Shown: in pieces, positions 10,354-19,460 of the stretch
How positions within the stretch are numbered: position 1 is the stretch's first letter
Layout of the letters: the number at the start of each line of letters is the position of its first letter
NCBI RefSeq assembly: GCF_001662075.1
Contig: NZ_LYPL01000002.1
Location: 496,001-560,000, forward strand
Source of the DNA: Rhizobium bangladeshense
GTDB lineage: Bacteria > Pseudomonadota > Alphaproteobacteria > Rhizobiales > Rhizobiaceae
Length of the DNA: 64,000 nucleotides
Reading direction: 5' to 3'
Translations under genes and position numbers: made by a program
Notes under the pieces: model-generated
Databases searched by the model: none
What the model was told of the DNA's origin: nothing
Seen by the model: the letters and a program-made list of their open reading frames with translations, nothing else

Positions 10354-11367
10354 TCACCGTTTTCCGAGAATTCTCGCCACCTCGACCGCGAAATAGGTGA
10401 GGATGCCGTCACATCCCGCCCGCTTGAAGGACAGCAGCGTTTCGAGCATCGCCCGCTCGCCATCGATCCAGCCGTTCATCGCCGCCGCCTTGATCTGGCT
10501 ATATTCGCCGGAAACCTGGTAGGCGAAGGTCGGCAGGCCAAAGGCCTCCTTCATGCGCCAGCAGATGTCGAGATAGGGCAGGCCGGGCTTGACCATCAGC
10601 ATGTCGGCGCCTTCCTCGACGTCGAGCGCGGCGTCGCGGATCGCCTCGGTGCCGTTGGCGGGGTCAATATAATAGGTCTTCTTGTCGCCCTTCAGCAGTC
10701 CGCCGGTCGAGATCGCCTCGCGATAGGGGCCATAGAAGGCAGAGGCGAATTTCGTCGCATAGCTCATGATGCCGACGTTCTGGTGGCCGGCCGCATCGAG
10801 CGCCATGCGGATCGCGCCAATGCGCCCGTCCATCATCTCCGATGGCGCGATGATGTCGGCGCCGGCGTCCGCCTGCATCACGGCGGCGCGCGCCACCTGG
10901 TCGACCGTCTCGTCATTGATGATCTCGCCGTCTCTCAAGATCCCGTCATGGCCATGGCTGGTGAAGGGATCGAGCGCCACGTCGGTGATGACGCCGATAT
11001 TGGGGACCGCCTTCTTGATCGCCGCCGTCGCTTGGTTGATCAGGTTATTGGCTTCCAGGCTGTTCGAGCCGGTCTCGTCGCGCAGTTCCATCTCGATGTT
11101 CGGAAAGGTGGCGAGCGCCGGAATGCCGAGACCGGCCGCTTCGCGTGCGGCTTCGACCGCCTTGTCGATGCTCATGCGGTTGACGCCGGGCATGGCCGCG
11201 ATCGGATCGACGATGCCGGAACCCGGCACGATGAAGATCGGCCAGATAAGGTCGTCGACGGTCAGCCGGTTCTCCTGCACCAGCCGGCGCGTCCAATCCG
11301 CCTTGCGGTTGCGCCGCATGCGACGATGGCCGGTGATGTCGTCGACGAGATGCGTCCTGTCCTGCAT
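10354..11367 (-). CDS. hemB: Delta-aminolevulinic acid dehydratase (porphobilinogen synthase)
   Basis: This enzyme condenses two 5-aminolevulinate molecules to porphobilinogen in heme synthesis. At 337 residues it has the family length. The two Schiff-base lysines are visible: SYATKFAS (about K206) and MVKPGLPYLD (about K260). The metal/allosteric region reads ALDPFTSHGHDG, where Cys ligands are replaced by Asp, which points to the Mg-type enzyme found in many alphaproteobacteria. AGGGA precedes the ATG. Confidence 0.97.
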   Translation of the reverse strand: MQDRTHLVDDITGHRRMRRNRKADWTRRLVQENRLTVDDLIWPIFIVPGSGIVDPIAAMPGVNRMSIDKAVEAAREAAGLGIPALATFPNIEMELRDETGSNSLEANNLINQATAAIKKAVPNIGVITDVALDPFTSHGHDGILRDGEIINDETVDQVARAAVMQADAGADIIAPSEMMDGRIGAIRMALDAAGHQNVGIMSYATKFASAFYGPYREAISTGGLLKGDKKTYYIDPANGTEAIRDAALDVEEGADMLMVKPGLPYLDICWRMKEAFGLPTFAYQVSGEYSQIKAAAMNGWIDGERAMLETLLSFKRAGCDGILTYFAVEVARILGKR

Positions 11368-11497
11368 GATATCTGTCCCTGGCCCATTCCATTTATCGGA
11401 GCGCTCATTATCATGGCGCCCGGAAAATCCAAACCGGACGAATGGCCGCGGCGGAAAACACCCTTATGACGATACAACCGGAACCGATGTCTGCGCC

Positions 11498-11935
11498 ATG
11501 GAAACCGATAGCCCGACGATCCCGAAACGCACACTGGCGGATCTCCTCTTCATTCTGTTCCTGAGGCTGGTCGCCCTATCCTGCTTCTGGTTCGGCCTGC
11601 AATATTGGGCGATGCTCGTCGGCTATTCGCTGGTCGGCGCCGGCCGCTTCGATCTCTTGAGCCTGCCGTGGAAGGTTGCGAGCACCAGCCTTGCCGTGCT
11701 TTTCCCGGTCGCGTCCCTCGGCCTGTGGCTCACCGTCTCCTGGGGGCCGGTCATCTGGGTGCTGGCAGCAGGCGGCCAGGTCCTGATGTATGGCCTGCTG
11801 CCGGATATTTTCGGACCCAACAAGCTGATCATCCTGCTGCATCTCATGGTCGCCGCTGTCTACTGCATTTTCCGCCTGCTGCTGTGGCTGGAAAAGCGCC
11901 GGCACCGCCGCCAGGTAAGCGTTGATTTACCCTGA
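11498..11935 (+). CDS. Small four-helix membrane protein (DUF6163-like)
   Basis: The 145-residue protein has four hydrophobic segments (about 15-45, 60-80, 83-105 and 112-135) and a basic tail (LEKRRHRRQ). I associate this gene, by position just before ldtR, with the DUF6163 family of Rhizobiales; the function is unknown. The start is the ATG before ETDSPTIPKR. Its ribosome site is poor, so the exact start is uncertain. In-frame sequence further upstream is the antisense of hemB and is not part of the gene. Confidence 0.72.
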   Translation: METDSPTIPKRTLADLLFILFLRLVALSCFWFGLQYWAMLVGYSLVGAGRFDLLSLPWKVASTSLAVLFPVASLGLWLTVSWGPVIWVLAAGGQVLMYGLLPDIFGPNKLIILLHLMVAAVYCIFRLLLWLEKRRHRRQVSVDLP

Positions 11936-11982
11936 GACAACGTGGGGTTTCCAGTAAGGCTCCGTTAAGCCTGCGGTTTAAG

Positions 11983-12003
11983 TCGAATTTTATATGTATT
12001 CGA
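11983..12003. promoter_or_regulatory. Candidate MarR-type operator before ldtR
   Basis: TCGAAT and ATTCGA form perfect 6-bp arms around a 9-nt AT-rich core, 62 bp before the ldtR start. Size and position fit autoregulation by a MarR dimer. It is a prediction from symmetry only. Confidence 0.4.
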
Positions 12004-12064
12004 TAGGGTCTCACTCAAGGCGGGAAGAAAACGACACCGCCAATCAAACAGTGAGGCAGTCAAT

Positions 12065-12580
12065 ATGAACACGAAAATCAAGCCGCAGGCGGTATCGAAC
12101 TTCCGTGACCAGCAGGATCAGGGCATCCGTGATCTTTACATGGAATCCCTTCATCTTGTTGAACGTCTTCACCGTCGTCTTCTCGACGTCATCAAGGACG
12201 AATTCGACCGTCAGGGCCGCAGCGACGTCAACGCCATCCAGGCGCTGCTCCTTTTCAACATCGGCAATTCCGAGCTGACCGCCGGCGAGCTGCGCTCCCG
12301 CGGCTACTATCTCGGCTCCAACGTTTCCTACAACGTCAAGAAGCTGGTCGATCTCGGCTTCATCAACCACCAGCGCTCGCGCATCGACCGCCGCTCGGTC
12401 CGCATCAGCCTGACCGAAACCGGCCAGGACATCGCCGAAACGGTCGCCAAGCTCTACGAACGCCACATCGCCTCGATCGACAAGGTCGGCGGCATCGGCA
12501 CCGACGAGTTCACCCAGATGAACAAGCTGCTCCAGCGTCTGGACCGCTTCTGGAACGACTCGATCATGTATCGTCTCTAA
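12065..12580 (+). CDS. ldtR: MarR-family transcriptional regulator LdtR
   Basis: This 171-residue winged-helix regulator has the recognition region TAGELRSRGYYLGSNVSYNVKKLVDLGF (about residues 76-103), followed by the wing (RSRIDRRSVRISLT), with dimerisation helices at both ends. In Liberibacter and rhizobia the protein of this family next to an L,D-transpeptidase is LdtR, a regulator of cell-wall and stress genes. The same pairing is seen here with the transpeptidase at 13014-14318. GAGGCAG precedes the ATG. Confidence 0.87.
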   Translation: MNTKIKPQAVSNFRDQQDQGIRDLYMESLHLVERLHRRLLDVIKDEFDRQGRSDVNAIQALLLFNIGNSELTAGELRSRGYYLGSNVSYNVKKLVDLGFINHQRSRIDRRSVRISLTETGQDIAETVAKLYERHIASIDKVGGIGTDEFTQMNKLLQRLDRFWNDSIMYRL

Positions 12581-12608
12581 AATCCCTGACCTCCTTTCAG
12601 GGTTGCAG

Positions 12609-12640
12609 AAAACCGGACGTGTCCCTGCGCGTCCGGTTTT
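12609..12640 (+). terminator. Rho-independent terminator of ldtR
   Basis: A 10-bp perfect stem (AAAACCGGAC / GTCCGGTTTT) with a 12-nt loop ends in TTTT, 28 bp after the ldtR stop. Confidence 0.85.
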
Positions 12641-12798
12641 GCCGTTTGCCCGCGTGGCATCTTTGCAACGCAGGGCAGGCAAGCGTTATAGCCTGTATTC
12701 AAGCCGTTTTTTAGCCGTTATTAACCGGCACCGTTTAGCCCGTCAGGTTCGTTGCCTCGTGTCTCCGGCAGCCGGCAGTCTATCTTCCGAGCCGGTAA

Positions 12799-12819
12799 CA
12801 CGAATTGGCCATATTGGTG
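12799..12819. promoter_or_regulatory. Candidate operator in the ldtP leader; rest of 12641-13013 without a gene
   Basis: An imperfect 21-bp palindrome (CACGAAT on the left, ATTGGTG on the right; 7 of 10 positions pair) lies 195 bp before ldtP. It shares the CGAATT half with the candidate site before ldtR. The 370-bp leader is otherwise rich in TTAAC-type words; I see no ORF in it. Confidence 0.3.
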
Positions 12820-13013
12820 TGGCAGCGGAAGTTTAACAACCGGCGCTTGAACCGATCAGAAATGTTCAGGCTGTCGCATCGCGCTTCTGTGATGGGCTAG
12901 CTGAGTTTTTTGATGCGCCGGGACAACGAATGCACAGAGATCTGCGTTACGGCGCAGTGATATCGCAAAGAGCCGCGGCCTTCTTTTTATCGCGGCATTC
13001 AGTGGTTGGGACT

Positions 13014-14318
13014 ATGTCGAAGAAAAACGGAATTGAAGCTCTTTCGCGCCGCGCTTTCCTGGCGTCGGCGGCAACGGTTGGCGCCGGCGCGCTTGCTGCC
13101 GGTCCTGCATTGGCGCAATCGGCACTCGATGGGCTCCTGAACGCGCCGCGCCGCGGCAACTGGGACGACCAGTTCGACGCCAAGGCGGCTTCGCGTACGG
13201 CGACCGCCGTTGTTTCAAACACTCCGATCCTCGGGCCTCAATCGGTCGCCAGCGCCCAGCAGGCGATCATGCAGTATCAGCAGATTGCGGCCGCCGGCGG
13301 CTGGCCCGAAGTCAATCCCGGTGACCAGCGCCTGCAGCTCGGCGTCAGCCATCCGGCCGTACAGGCGCTGCGCCAGCGTCTTGCGATCACCGGCGACCTG
13401 CCGCGTGAGGCCGGCCTGTCGAGCGCCTTCGATTCCTACGTCGACGGTGCCGTCAAGCGCTTCCAGGCGCGTCACGGTCTGCCGGCCGACGGCGTCCTCG
13501 GCGAATTTACGCTGAAGGCGATGAACATCCCCGCCGATGTCCGTCTGCAGCAGCTGAACACCAACCTCATCCGTCTGCAGACCTTCCCCGAAGACTTGGG
13601 ACGCCGCCACCTGATGGTCAACATTCCGGCCGCCTATGTCGAGGCTGTCGAAGACGGCAGTGTCGCGACGCGTCATACCGCGGTTGTCGGCCGCCTGAGC
13701 CGCCCGACGCATCTCGTCAATTCGAAGATTTACGAGGTCATCCTCAACCCCTATTGGACCGCGCCGCGCTCGATCGTCGAGAAGGACATCATGCCGCTGA
13801 TGCGCAAAGATCCGACCTATCTCGAAAAGAACGCCATCCGCCTGCTCGACGGCAAGGGCAACGAAGTCTCTCCCGAGACCGTCGACTGGAATGGCGAGGC
13901 GCCGAACCTGATGTTCCGTCAGGATCCGGGCAAGACCAACGCCATGGCCTCGACGAAGATCAACTTCTACAACAAGAACGGCGAGTACATGCACGACACG
14001 CCGCAGCAGGGCCTGTTCAACAAGCTGATGCGCTTCGAATCCTCGGGCTGCGTCCGCGTCCAGAACGTGCGCGACCTGACGAACTGGCTGCTGCGCGAGA
14101 CCCCCGGCTGGAGCCGCCAGCAGATGGAGCAGGTGATCGCAAGCGGCGTCAACACGCCGATCAAGCTCGCGGCGGAGGTTCCGGTCTATTTCGTCTACAT
14201 CTCCGCCTGGGGCATGCCCGACGGCATCGTCCAGTTCCGCGACGACATCTATCAGATGGACGGCAACGCCGAATTGGCGCTCGATACCACGGCTGGCATG
14301 GAACAGCCGGTGCAATAA
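13014..14318 (+). CDS. ldtP: L,D-transpeptidase with peptidoglycan-binding domain
   Basis: This 434-residue periplasmic enzyme forms 3-3 peptidoglycan cross-links or anchors envelope proteins. A Tat-like signal (SRRAFLASAA, cleavage after ALAQ) is followed by a PG_binding_1 domain at about 115-175 (FDSYVDGAVKRFQARHGLPA). A YkuD catalytic domain lies at about 200-370; the active Cys is in SSGCVRVQN (about residue 346), with a His about 20 residues earlier (HDTPQQG). The start is the ATG before SKKNGIEAL; the in-frame ATG 28 codons earlier lacks a signal-like context. It lies downstream of ldtR on the same strand behind a terminator, so it has its own promoter. Confidence 0.93.
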   Translation: MSKKNGIEALSRRAFLASAATVGAGALAAGPALAQSALDGLLNAPRRGNWDDQFDAKAASRTATAVVSNTPILGPQSVASAQQAIMQYQQIAAAGGWPEVNPGDQRLQLGVSHPAVQALRQRLAITGDLPREAGLSSAFDSYVDGAVKRFQARHGLPADGVLGEFTLKAMNIPADVRLQQLNTNLIRLQTFPEDLGRRHLMVNIPAAYVEAVEDGSVATRHTAVVGRLSRPTHLVNSKIYEVILNPYWTAPRSIVEKDIMPLMRKDPTYLEKNAIRLLDGKGNEVSPETVDWNGEAPNLMFRQDPGKTNAMASTKINFYNKNGEYMHDTPQQGLFNKLMRFESSGCVRVQNVRDLTNWLLRETPGWSRQQMEQVIASGVNTPIKLAAEVPVYFVYISAWGMPDGIVQFRDDIYQMDGNAELALDTTAGMEQPVQ

Positions 14319-14344
14319 GCGGCGACCTCTGCATCGCACCCTCG

Positions 14345-14372
14345 AACCGCGCCCTCCCGGCGCGGTTTTTTT
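14345..14372 (+). terminator. Rho-independent terminator of ldtP
   Basis: An AACCGCGC / GCGCGGTT stem with a short loop is followed by an uninterrupted T-run. Confidence 0.93.
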
Positions 14373-14534
14373 ATTGCGGCGAGGGCGCTCGATCGCGGAG
14401 CCGCGATTCATCGGCGCCGCGCTGTCGCAAAATGACCGGAGCGCGCGCTTTGCTCAGCAAATGTCGTTCTTCGTATTGCCCTTGCCACAGGGGAAGGATA
14501 ATACCTTCGCGCATTCCAGTTGAGGAGCCCGCCC

Positions 14535-15833
14535 ATGACCAATGCTTCCACCGAATCCTTCTTCAATCGCTCGCTTGCGGACGTCGATCCCAAGATTTTC
14601 GGCGCGATCGGAAAGGAACTCGGTCGCCAACGGCACGAGATCGAACTGATCGCTTCCGAGAACATCGTCTCCCGCGCCGTGCTGGAAGCTCAGGGCTCCA
14701 TCATGACCAACAAATATGCCGAGGGTTATCCGGGCAAGCGGTATTATGGCGGCTGCCAGTTCGTCGATATCGCCGAGGAACTGGCGATCGAACGCGCCAA
14801 GAAGCTGTTCGGCGTCAATTTCGCCAACGTCCAGCCGAATTCCGGCTCCCAGATGAACCAGGCCGTGTTCCTGGCGCTGTTGCAGCCCGGCGATACCTTC
14901 ATGGGCCTCGATCTCAATTCGGGCGGTCACCTGACGCATGGTTCGCCGGTCAACATGTCCGGCAAGTGGTTCAATGTCGTCTCCTACGGTGTGCGTGAAG
15001 GCGACAACCTCCTCGACATGGATGACGTCGCCCGCAAGGCCGAACAGCACCGGCCGAAGCTCATCATCGCCGGCGGCACCGCCTATTCCCGCATCTGGGA
15101 CTGGAAGCGTTTCCGCGAGATCGCCGACTCGGTCGGCGCCTACCTGATGGTCGATATGGCCCATATCGCCGGTCTCGTCGCCGGCGGCCAGCATCCCTCG
15201 CCGTTCCCGCATTGCCATGTCGCGACGACGACGACGCACAAGTCGCTGCGCGGCCCGCGCGGCGGCGTCATCCTGACCAATGAAGAAGATCTGGCCAAGA
15301 AGTTCAATTCGGCCGTCTTCCCCGGTCTCCAGGGTGGACCGCTGATGCACATCATCGCCGCCAAGGCGGTCGCCTTCGGCGAGGCGCTGCAGCCGGAGTT
15401 CAAGGAATACGCCGCCCAGGTCGTCAAGAACGCCCGGGCGCTTGCCGAAACGCTGATCTCAGGCGGCCTCGATGTCGTCTCCGGCGGCACCGACAACCAC
15501 CTGATGCTCGTTGACCTGCGCAAGAAGAATGCCACCGGCAAGCGCGCCGAGGCAGCGCTCGGCCGCGCCTATGTCACCTGCAACAAGAACGGCATTCCCT
15601 TCGACCCGGAAAAGCCCTTCGTCACCTCGGGCGTGCGCCTCGGCGCGCCGGCCGGCACGACGCGCGGCTTCAAGGAAGCCGAATTCCGCGAAATCGGCAA
15701 CCTGATCGTCGAAGTTCTCGACGGCCTGAAGGTCGCCAATTCCGATGAAGGCAATGCCGCCGTCGAAGCCGCCGTGCGCGGCAAGGTGGTCAACCTCACA
15801 GACCGCTTCCCAATGTATGACTACATGGGGTAA
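14535..15833 (+). CDS. glyA: Serine hydroxymethyltransferase
   Basis: This PLP enzyme converts serine and tetrahydrofolate to glycine and methylene-THF. It has the usual length (432 residues). The PLP-binding Lys is in [14 protein letters not shown] (about K236), and the cofactor-site stretch [13 protein letters not shown] is intact. TGAGGAG lies 8 nt before the ATG. glyA heads a compact run with nrdR (9-bp gap), ribD and ribE, linking one-carbon and flavin supply. Confidence 0.98.
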   Translation: MTNASTESFFNRSLADVDPKIFGAIGKELGRQRHEIELIASENIVSRAVLEAQGSIMTNKYAEGYPGKRYYGGCQFVDIAEELAIERAKKLFGVNFANVQPNSGSQMNQAVFLALLQPGDTFMGLDLNSGGHLTHGSPVNMSGKWFNVVSYGVREGDNLLDMDDVARKAEQHRPKLIIAGGTAYSRIWDWKRFREIADSVGAYLMVDMAHIAGLVAGGQHPSPFPHCHVATTTTHKSLRGPRGGVILTNEEDLAKKFNSAVFPGLQGGPLMHIIAAKAVAFGEALQPEFKEYAAQVVKNARALAETLISGGLDVVSGGTDNHLMLVDLRKKNATGKRAEAALGRAYVTCNKNGIPFDPEKPFVTSGVRLGAPAGTTRGFKEAEFREIGNLIVEVLDGLKVANSDEGNAAVEAAVRGKVVNLTDRFPMYDYMG

Positions 15834-15842
15834 GGAGTAGCG

Positions 15843-16319
15843 ATGCGCTGCCCCTATTGCGGTTCGGAAGATACTCAGGTCAAGGATTCGCGCCCGGCGG
15901 AGGACAATACGTCCATCCGCCGGCGGCGTATCTGTCCGGATTGCGGCGGCCGCTTCACGACCTTCGAGCGTGTGCAACTGCGTGAGCTGATGGTCATCAA
16001 GAAGACCGGCCGCAAGGTGCCCTTCGACCGCGACAAGCTGGTGCGCTCCTTCGAAGTGGCGCTGCGCAAACGCCCGGTCGAGCGTGACCGCATCGAGCGC
16101 GCCGTCTCCGGCATCGTCCGCCGGCTGGAAAGTTCCGGCGAGACCGAAATCTCCTCCGAGCAGATCGGCCTCCAGGTGTTGGAAGCCATGAAGAGCCTCG
16201 ACGATGTCGGCTTCGTGCGCTACGCCTCCGTCTATCGGGATTTTTCGCTCGCCGAGGATTTCGAGAAGGTCATTTCCGAAATCAACGCCAAGATCGCCCG
16301 CGACCCGCTGGACAGATGA
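15843..16319 (+). CDS. nrdR: Transcriptional repressor of ribonucleotide reductase genes
   Basis: This 158-residue regulator has an N-terminal zinc ribbon (CPYC at 3-6, CPDC at 31-34) and an ATP-cone domain (about 49-139, starting [22 protein letters not shown]). NrdR binds NrdR boxes of nrd promoters with dATP/ATP. The glyA-nrdR-ribD order is common in proteobacteria. A 3-bp gap to ribD indicates co-transcription. Confidence 0.97.
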   Translation: MRCPYCGSEDTQVKDSRPAEDNTSIRRRRICPDCGGRFTTFERVQLRELMVIKKTGRKVPFDRDKLVRSFEVALRKRPVERDRIERAVSGIVRRLESSGETEISSEQIGLQVLEAMKSLDDVGFVRYASVYRDFSLAEDFEKVISEINAKIARDPLDR

Positions 16320-16322
16320 GCC

Positions 16323-17672
16323 ATGAGCCTCACGCCGGATGACGAAGGTTTCATGGCGGTGGCGATCCGGCTGTCGCGCCGGCATCTCGGCCGCACCGCC
16401 ACAAACCCCTCCGTCGGCTGCCTGATCGTCAGGGATGGCGTCATCGTCGGGCAAGCGGTCACCGCCCTCGGCGGCCGCCCGCATGCCGAGCCGCAAGCGC
16501 TCGCCGAAGCCGGCGAGGCTGCCCGCGGCGCCACCGCCTATGTGACCCTCGAACCCTGCTCGCATCACGGCAAGACGCCGCCCTGTGCCGAGGCGCTGAT
16601 CGCCTATGGCGTCGCCCGCGTCGTCATCAGCGTCACCGATCCCGATCCGCGGGTTTCCGGCCGCGGTATTTCCATGCTGCGCGACGCAGGTATCGAGGTG
16701 GATGCCGGTGTGCTGGAAGCCGAGGGCCGGCGTTCGCTGGCCAGCTATCTCACCCGCCAGACGAAGAACCGGCCCTATGTGACTCTCAAGCTTGCCGTTT
16801 CCGCCGACGGCATGATCGGCCGTGCGGGGGAGGGACAGGTGGCGATCACCGGCCCGGAGGCCCGCGCCGAGGTGCAGGCGCTGCGGGCCGAAACCGACGC
16901 GATCCTGGTCGGTATCGGCACCGCGATAGCCGACGATCCGTTGCTGACGGTGCGCACACCCGGCCTGGAGGCGCAGTCGCCTGTTCGTATCGTGCTTGAT
17001 CCGTCTTTGGCCTTGCCAGTGACGAGCAAGTTGGTCGCGACGGCGCGAGAGGTGCCGGTCATCGTGGTGGCGAGTGAGGACGTGTCGCCGTTAACGGCGA
17101 ATGTAGAGGGGTTGCCCCCCTCCGTCCTGCCGGACTACCGGGGTGGAACCACGGGTCTCGACCCGTCGTTCGGACCCCCCACAAGGGGGGAGATCAGCAA
17201 GGAGCAGGATCCGAATTCCCTCGCCCCTGTTAGCAACAAATCGACTTCAGGGAATGTAGGGCAAGGCGCCGGCCCCCAGCCGATCTCCCCCCTTGTGGAG
17301 GAGATGCCTGGCAGGACAGAGGGGGGTAACGCACCGGCCGACGCCGCCGACATGGACTCCCGCCGCGCCGCACTCGAAGCCGCCGGCGTCGAGATCGTCT
17401 ATTGCAATCCCTATCATCCGGAAATCCTGCTGCCGGCGCTTGCGACACGCGGCATTTCTTCGCTTCTGGTCGAGGGCGGCGCCAAGACAGCGCGACTTTT
17501 CCTGGAAGCCGGTCTCGTCGACCGCATCCAGCTTTACCACGCGCCCGTCATCATCGGCGCGGACGGTATTGAATCGCCGCTTGGTGCAACCGACATACCA
17601 TCCGGTTTCGCCCATATGGGCACGCGCATATTCGGCGCAGATCGCCTGGATGAATATGAAAGAGAGAGTTGA
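16323..17672 (+). CDS. ribD: Bifunctional pyrimidine deaminase/reductase of riboflavin synthesis, with an in-frame repeat insertion
   Basis: RibD performs the second and third steps from GTP to riboflavin. The deaminase domain (about 1-145) shows the zinc ligands HAEPQAL and EPCSHHGKTPPC. The reductase domain (about 150-449) shows LKLAVSADG, ILVGIGTAIADDPLLT and LLVEGGAKTARLFLEAGLVD. The protein is 449 residues against roughly 360-380 for the family. The excess, about residues 263-336, is Pro/Gly/Ser-rich low-complexity sequence encoded by a large inverted repeat (see 17111-17330). It sits between a beta-strand (PVIVVAS) and the next one (GVEIVYC), so in a likely surface loop. No stop or frameshift is produced, so the enzyme is probably active. 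The stop overlaps ribE (TGATG). Confidence 0.95.
   Translation: MSLTPDDEGFMAVAIRLSRRHLGRTATNPSVGCLIVRDGVIVGQAVTALGGRPHAEPQALAEAGEAARGATAYVTLEPCSHHGKTPPCAEALIAYGVARVVISVTDPDPRVSGRGISMLRDAGIEVDAGVLEAEGRRSLASYLTRQTKNRPYVTLKLAVSADGMIGRAGEGQVAITGPEARAEVQALRAETDAILVGIGTAIADDPLLTVRTPGLEAQSPVRIVLDPSLALPVTSKLVATAREVPVIVVASEDVSPLTANVEGLPPSVLPDYRGGTTGLDPSFGPPTRGEISKEQDPNSLAPVSNKSTSGNVGQGAGPQPISPLVEEMPGRTEGGNAPADAADMDSRRAALEAAGVEIVYCNPYHPEILLPALATRGISSLLVEGGAKTARLFLEAGLVDRIQLYHAPVIIGADGIESPLGATDIPSGFAHMGTRIFGADRLDEYERES
17111..17330. repeat. RIME-like palindromic mosaic repeat inside ribD
   Basis: Outer arms at 17111-17133 and 17307-17330 are inverted copies with about three mismatches (GTTGCCCCCCTCCGTCCTGC against its complement). 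Inner arms at 17179-17195 and 17282-17298 are a perfect 17-bp inverted repeat (CCACAAGGGGGGAGATC). This nested architecture matches dispersed intergenic mosaic elements of rhizobia, but here the element lies in coding DNA and is open in the ribD frame. Confidence 0.85.
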
Positions 17673-18283
17673 TGTTCACCGGAATTGTCACTGATATCGG
17701 CACGATCGAGTCCGTTTCATCGCTAAAGGAGGGCATCAAGCTCCGCGTTGCGACGAGTTACGATCCTGCCACCATCGATATGGGCGCCTCCATCTCCCAT
17801 TCCGGCATCTGCCTCACCGTGACCGGCCTGCCGCAGGAAGGCAGCAACGGCCGCTGGTTTGAGGTCGAGGCCTGGGAGGAGGCGCTGCGGCTGACGACGA
17901 TCGACACCTGGCGGGAAGGCAGCCGCATCAATCTCGAGCGATCGCTCAAGATCGGCGACGAACTCGGCGGCCACATCGTTTCCGGCCATGTCGACGGCAA
18001 GGCGGAAATCCTTTCGGTGACATCGGAGGGCGACGCCACGCGTTACCGCCTGCGCGCACCCGAACATCTGGCGAAATTCGTCGCCCCCAAGGGGTCGATC
18101 GCGCTCGACGGCACCTCGCTGACCGTCAACGCGGTCGACGGCACGGACTTCGACGTCCTGCTCATCCGCCACACGCTGGAAGTGACGACGTGGGGCGAGC
18201 GCAAGGCCGGCGATTTCGTCAATTTCGAAGTCGATACCATGGCGCGTTACGCCGCCCGGTTGGCTGAATTTCCCAGCGCTTGA
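17672..18283 (+). CDS. ribE: Riboflavin synthase, alpha chain
   Basis: This enzyme dismutates two 6,7-dimethyl-8-ribityllumazine molecules to riboflavin. The 203-residue protein has the two tandem lumazine-binding barrels. The first begins MFTGIVTDIG and contains the S-x-S-x-x-G-x-C-L-T motif (SHSGICLTV). The second repeats it as GSIALDGTSLTVN. The ATG shares one base with the ribD stop, so translation is coupled. Unlike the compact operons of many relatives, ribH does not follow directly; it lies 9 kb further on. Confidence 0.97.
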   Translation: MFTGIVTDIGTIESVSSLKEGIKLRVATSYDPATIDMGASISHSGICLTVTGLPQEGSNGRWFEVEAWEEALRLTTIDTWREGSRINLERSLKIGDELGGHIVSGHVDGKAEILSVTSEGDATRYRLRAPEHLAKFVAPKGSIALDGTSLTVNAVDGTDFDVLLIRHTLEVTTWGERKAGDFVNFEVDTMARYAARLAEFPSA

Positions 18284-18340
18284 ATCGAAGCCGCCATCGA
18301 TTTTCGAAGTTACGCTACGATCGTCCGATTTCAGCCAATG

Positions 18341-18514
18341 GCTGCCCCTCACCCTAACCCTCTCCCCGTAAACGGGGCGAGGGGCGTGCCCTGCGAGAAC
18401 TGGGCGAGGACGGAGACGTTGCGGCATATCCCTTTCGCCCCGCAAGCGGGGTCCGAAGGAAGGGTCGAGACGCGTGGCTCGACCCCGGTCGGTGCCGGCA
18501 GGCGGATGAGGGCT
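18341..18514. repeat. RIME-like mosaic repeat between ribE and rfbA
   Basis: It starts GCTGCCCCTCACCCT and ends GGTGCCGGCAGGCGGATGAG, which is roughly the inverse of the start. Inner hairpins are CTCCCCGT/ACGGGGCGAG (18362-18381) and CGCCCCGC/GCGGGG (18436-18452). The ends match the wording of a dispersed rhizobial intergenic repeat that I know from memory. It fills most of the 298-bp gap between the convergent ribE and rfbA genes and may terminate both. Confidence 0.75.
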
Positions 18515-18581
18515 GTCCGCGTCGATTTTCGGTGTTATACGCCGGGTGGAAAGGGACAGCGCGCCTGGCCGGCCGGAGAGT

Positions 18582-19451
18582 TCACCAGACCGGAGAGAGC
18601 TTCGTCAGATATTGGCCGTAGGCACTCTTGCCGTGCTTCTCCGCGAGTTTGGCGAGGTCGTCCTGCGAGATGTAACCCATACGCCAGGCGACTTCTTCGG
18701 GGCAGGCGATCTTGAAGCCCTGGCGTTTCTCGAGCGTGCTGACGAAACCTGCGGCATCGTGCAGGCTATCAGGTGTGCCGGTGTCGAGCCAGGCGTAGCC
18801 CCGGCCCATCAGTTCCACGAAAAGCTGGCCACGCTCGAGATAGGCGCGGTTGACGTCGGTGATTTCCAATTCGCCGCGCGGCGACGGCTTCAGGTTGGCG
18901 GCGATATCGATCACCTGCTGGTCGTAAAAATAGAGGCCGGTCACCGCCCAGTTCGATTTTGGCTCCTTCGGCTTCTCCTCGATCGACAGCGCATTCATCT
19001 TTTCATCAAAGCCGACGACGCCATAGCGTTCCGGATCGGTGACGTGGTAGGCGAACACCGTCGCGCCTTCCCGCCTGCTCGTGCCGGATTTCATGATTTC
19101 CGGCAGCCCGTGCCCGTAGAAGATGTTGTCGCCGAGAACGAGAGCCGAGCTGTCGCCGTGTACGAAGTCGGCGCCGATGATGAAGGCCTGGGCGAGGCCG
19201 TCCGGGCTCGGCTGTACGGCATAGGTCAGCGAAATTCCCCATTGCGAGCCGTCGCCGAGAAGGCGCTTGAAGGCTTCGACGTCGTGGGGAGTCGTAATGA
19301 TCAGCAACTCCCTAATGCCGGCGAGCATGAGCGTCGTCAGCGGATAATAGATCATCGGCTTGTCGTAGACCGGCATCAACTGTTTCGAGACGGCCTGCGT
19401 GATCGGATGCAGACGCGTGCCCGTGCCGCCCGCAAGAATAATTCCCTTCAT
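18582..19451 (-). CDS. rfbA: Glucose-1-phosphate thymidylyltransferase
   Basis: This enzyme makes dTDP-glucose from glucose-1-phosphate and dTTP, the first step to dTDP-L-rhamnose. The 289-residue protein starts with the nucleotidyltransferase signature [15 protein letters not shown] and has the sugar-phosphate site region [11 protein letters not shown]. It is the last gene of the minus-strand order rfbC-rfbB-rfbD-rfbA, 9 bp after rfbD, with AAGGAG just before its ATG. Confidence 0.97.
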   Translation of the reverse strand: MKGIILAGGTGTRLHPITQAVSKQLMPVYDKPMIYYPLTTLMLAGIRELLIITTPHDVEAFKRLLGDGSQWGISLTYAVQPSPDGLAQAFIIGADFVHGDSSALVLGDNIFYGHGLPEIMKSGTSRREGATVFAYHVTDPERYGVVGFDEKMNALSIEEKPKEPKSNWAVTGLYFYDQQVIDIAANLKPSPRGELEITDVNRAYLERGQLFVELMGRGYAWLDTGTPDSLHDAAGFVSTLEKRQGFKIACPEEVAWRMGYISQDDLAKLAEKHGKSAYGQYLTKLSPVW

Positions 19452-19460
19452 GCTTTCTCC

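Noticed and set aside
10249..11469. 406-codon plus-strand frame opposite hemB
   Set aside because: Shadow of hemB; no protein-like hydrophobic pattern.
13215..14411. 398-codon minus-strand frame
   Set aside because: Antisense of ldtP, including its terminator; no ribosome site or motif.
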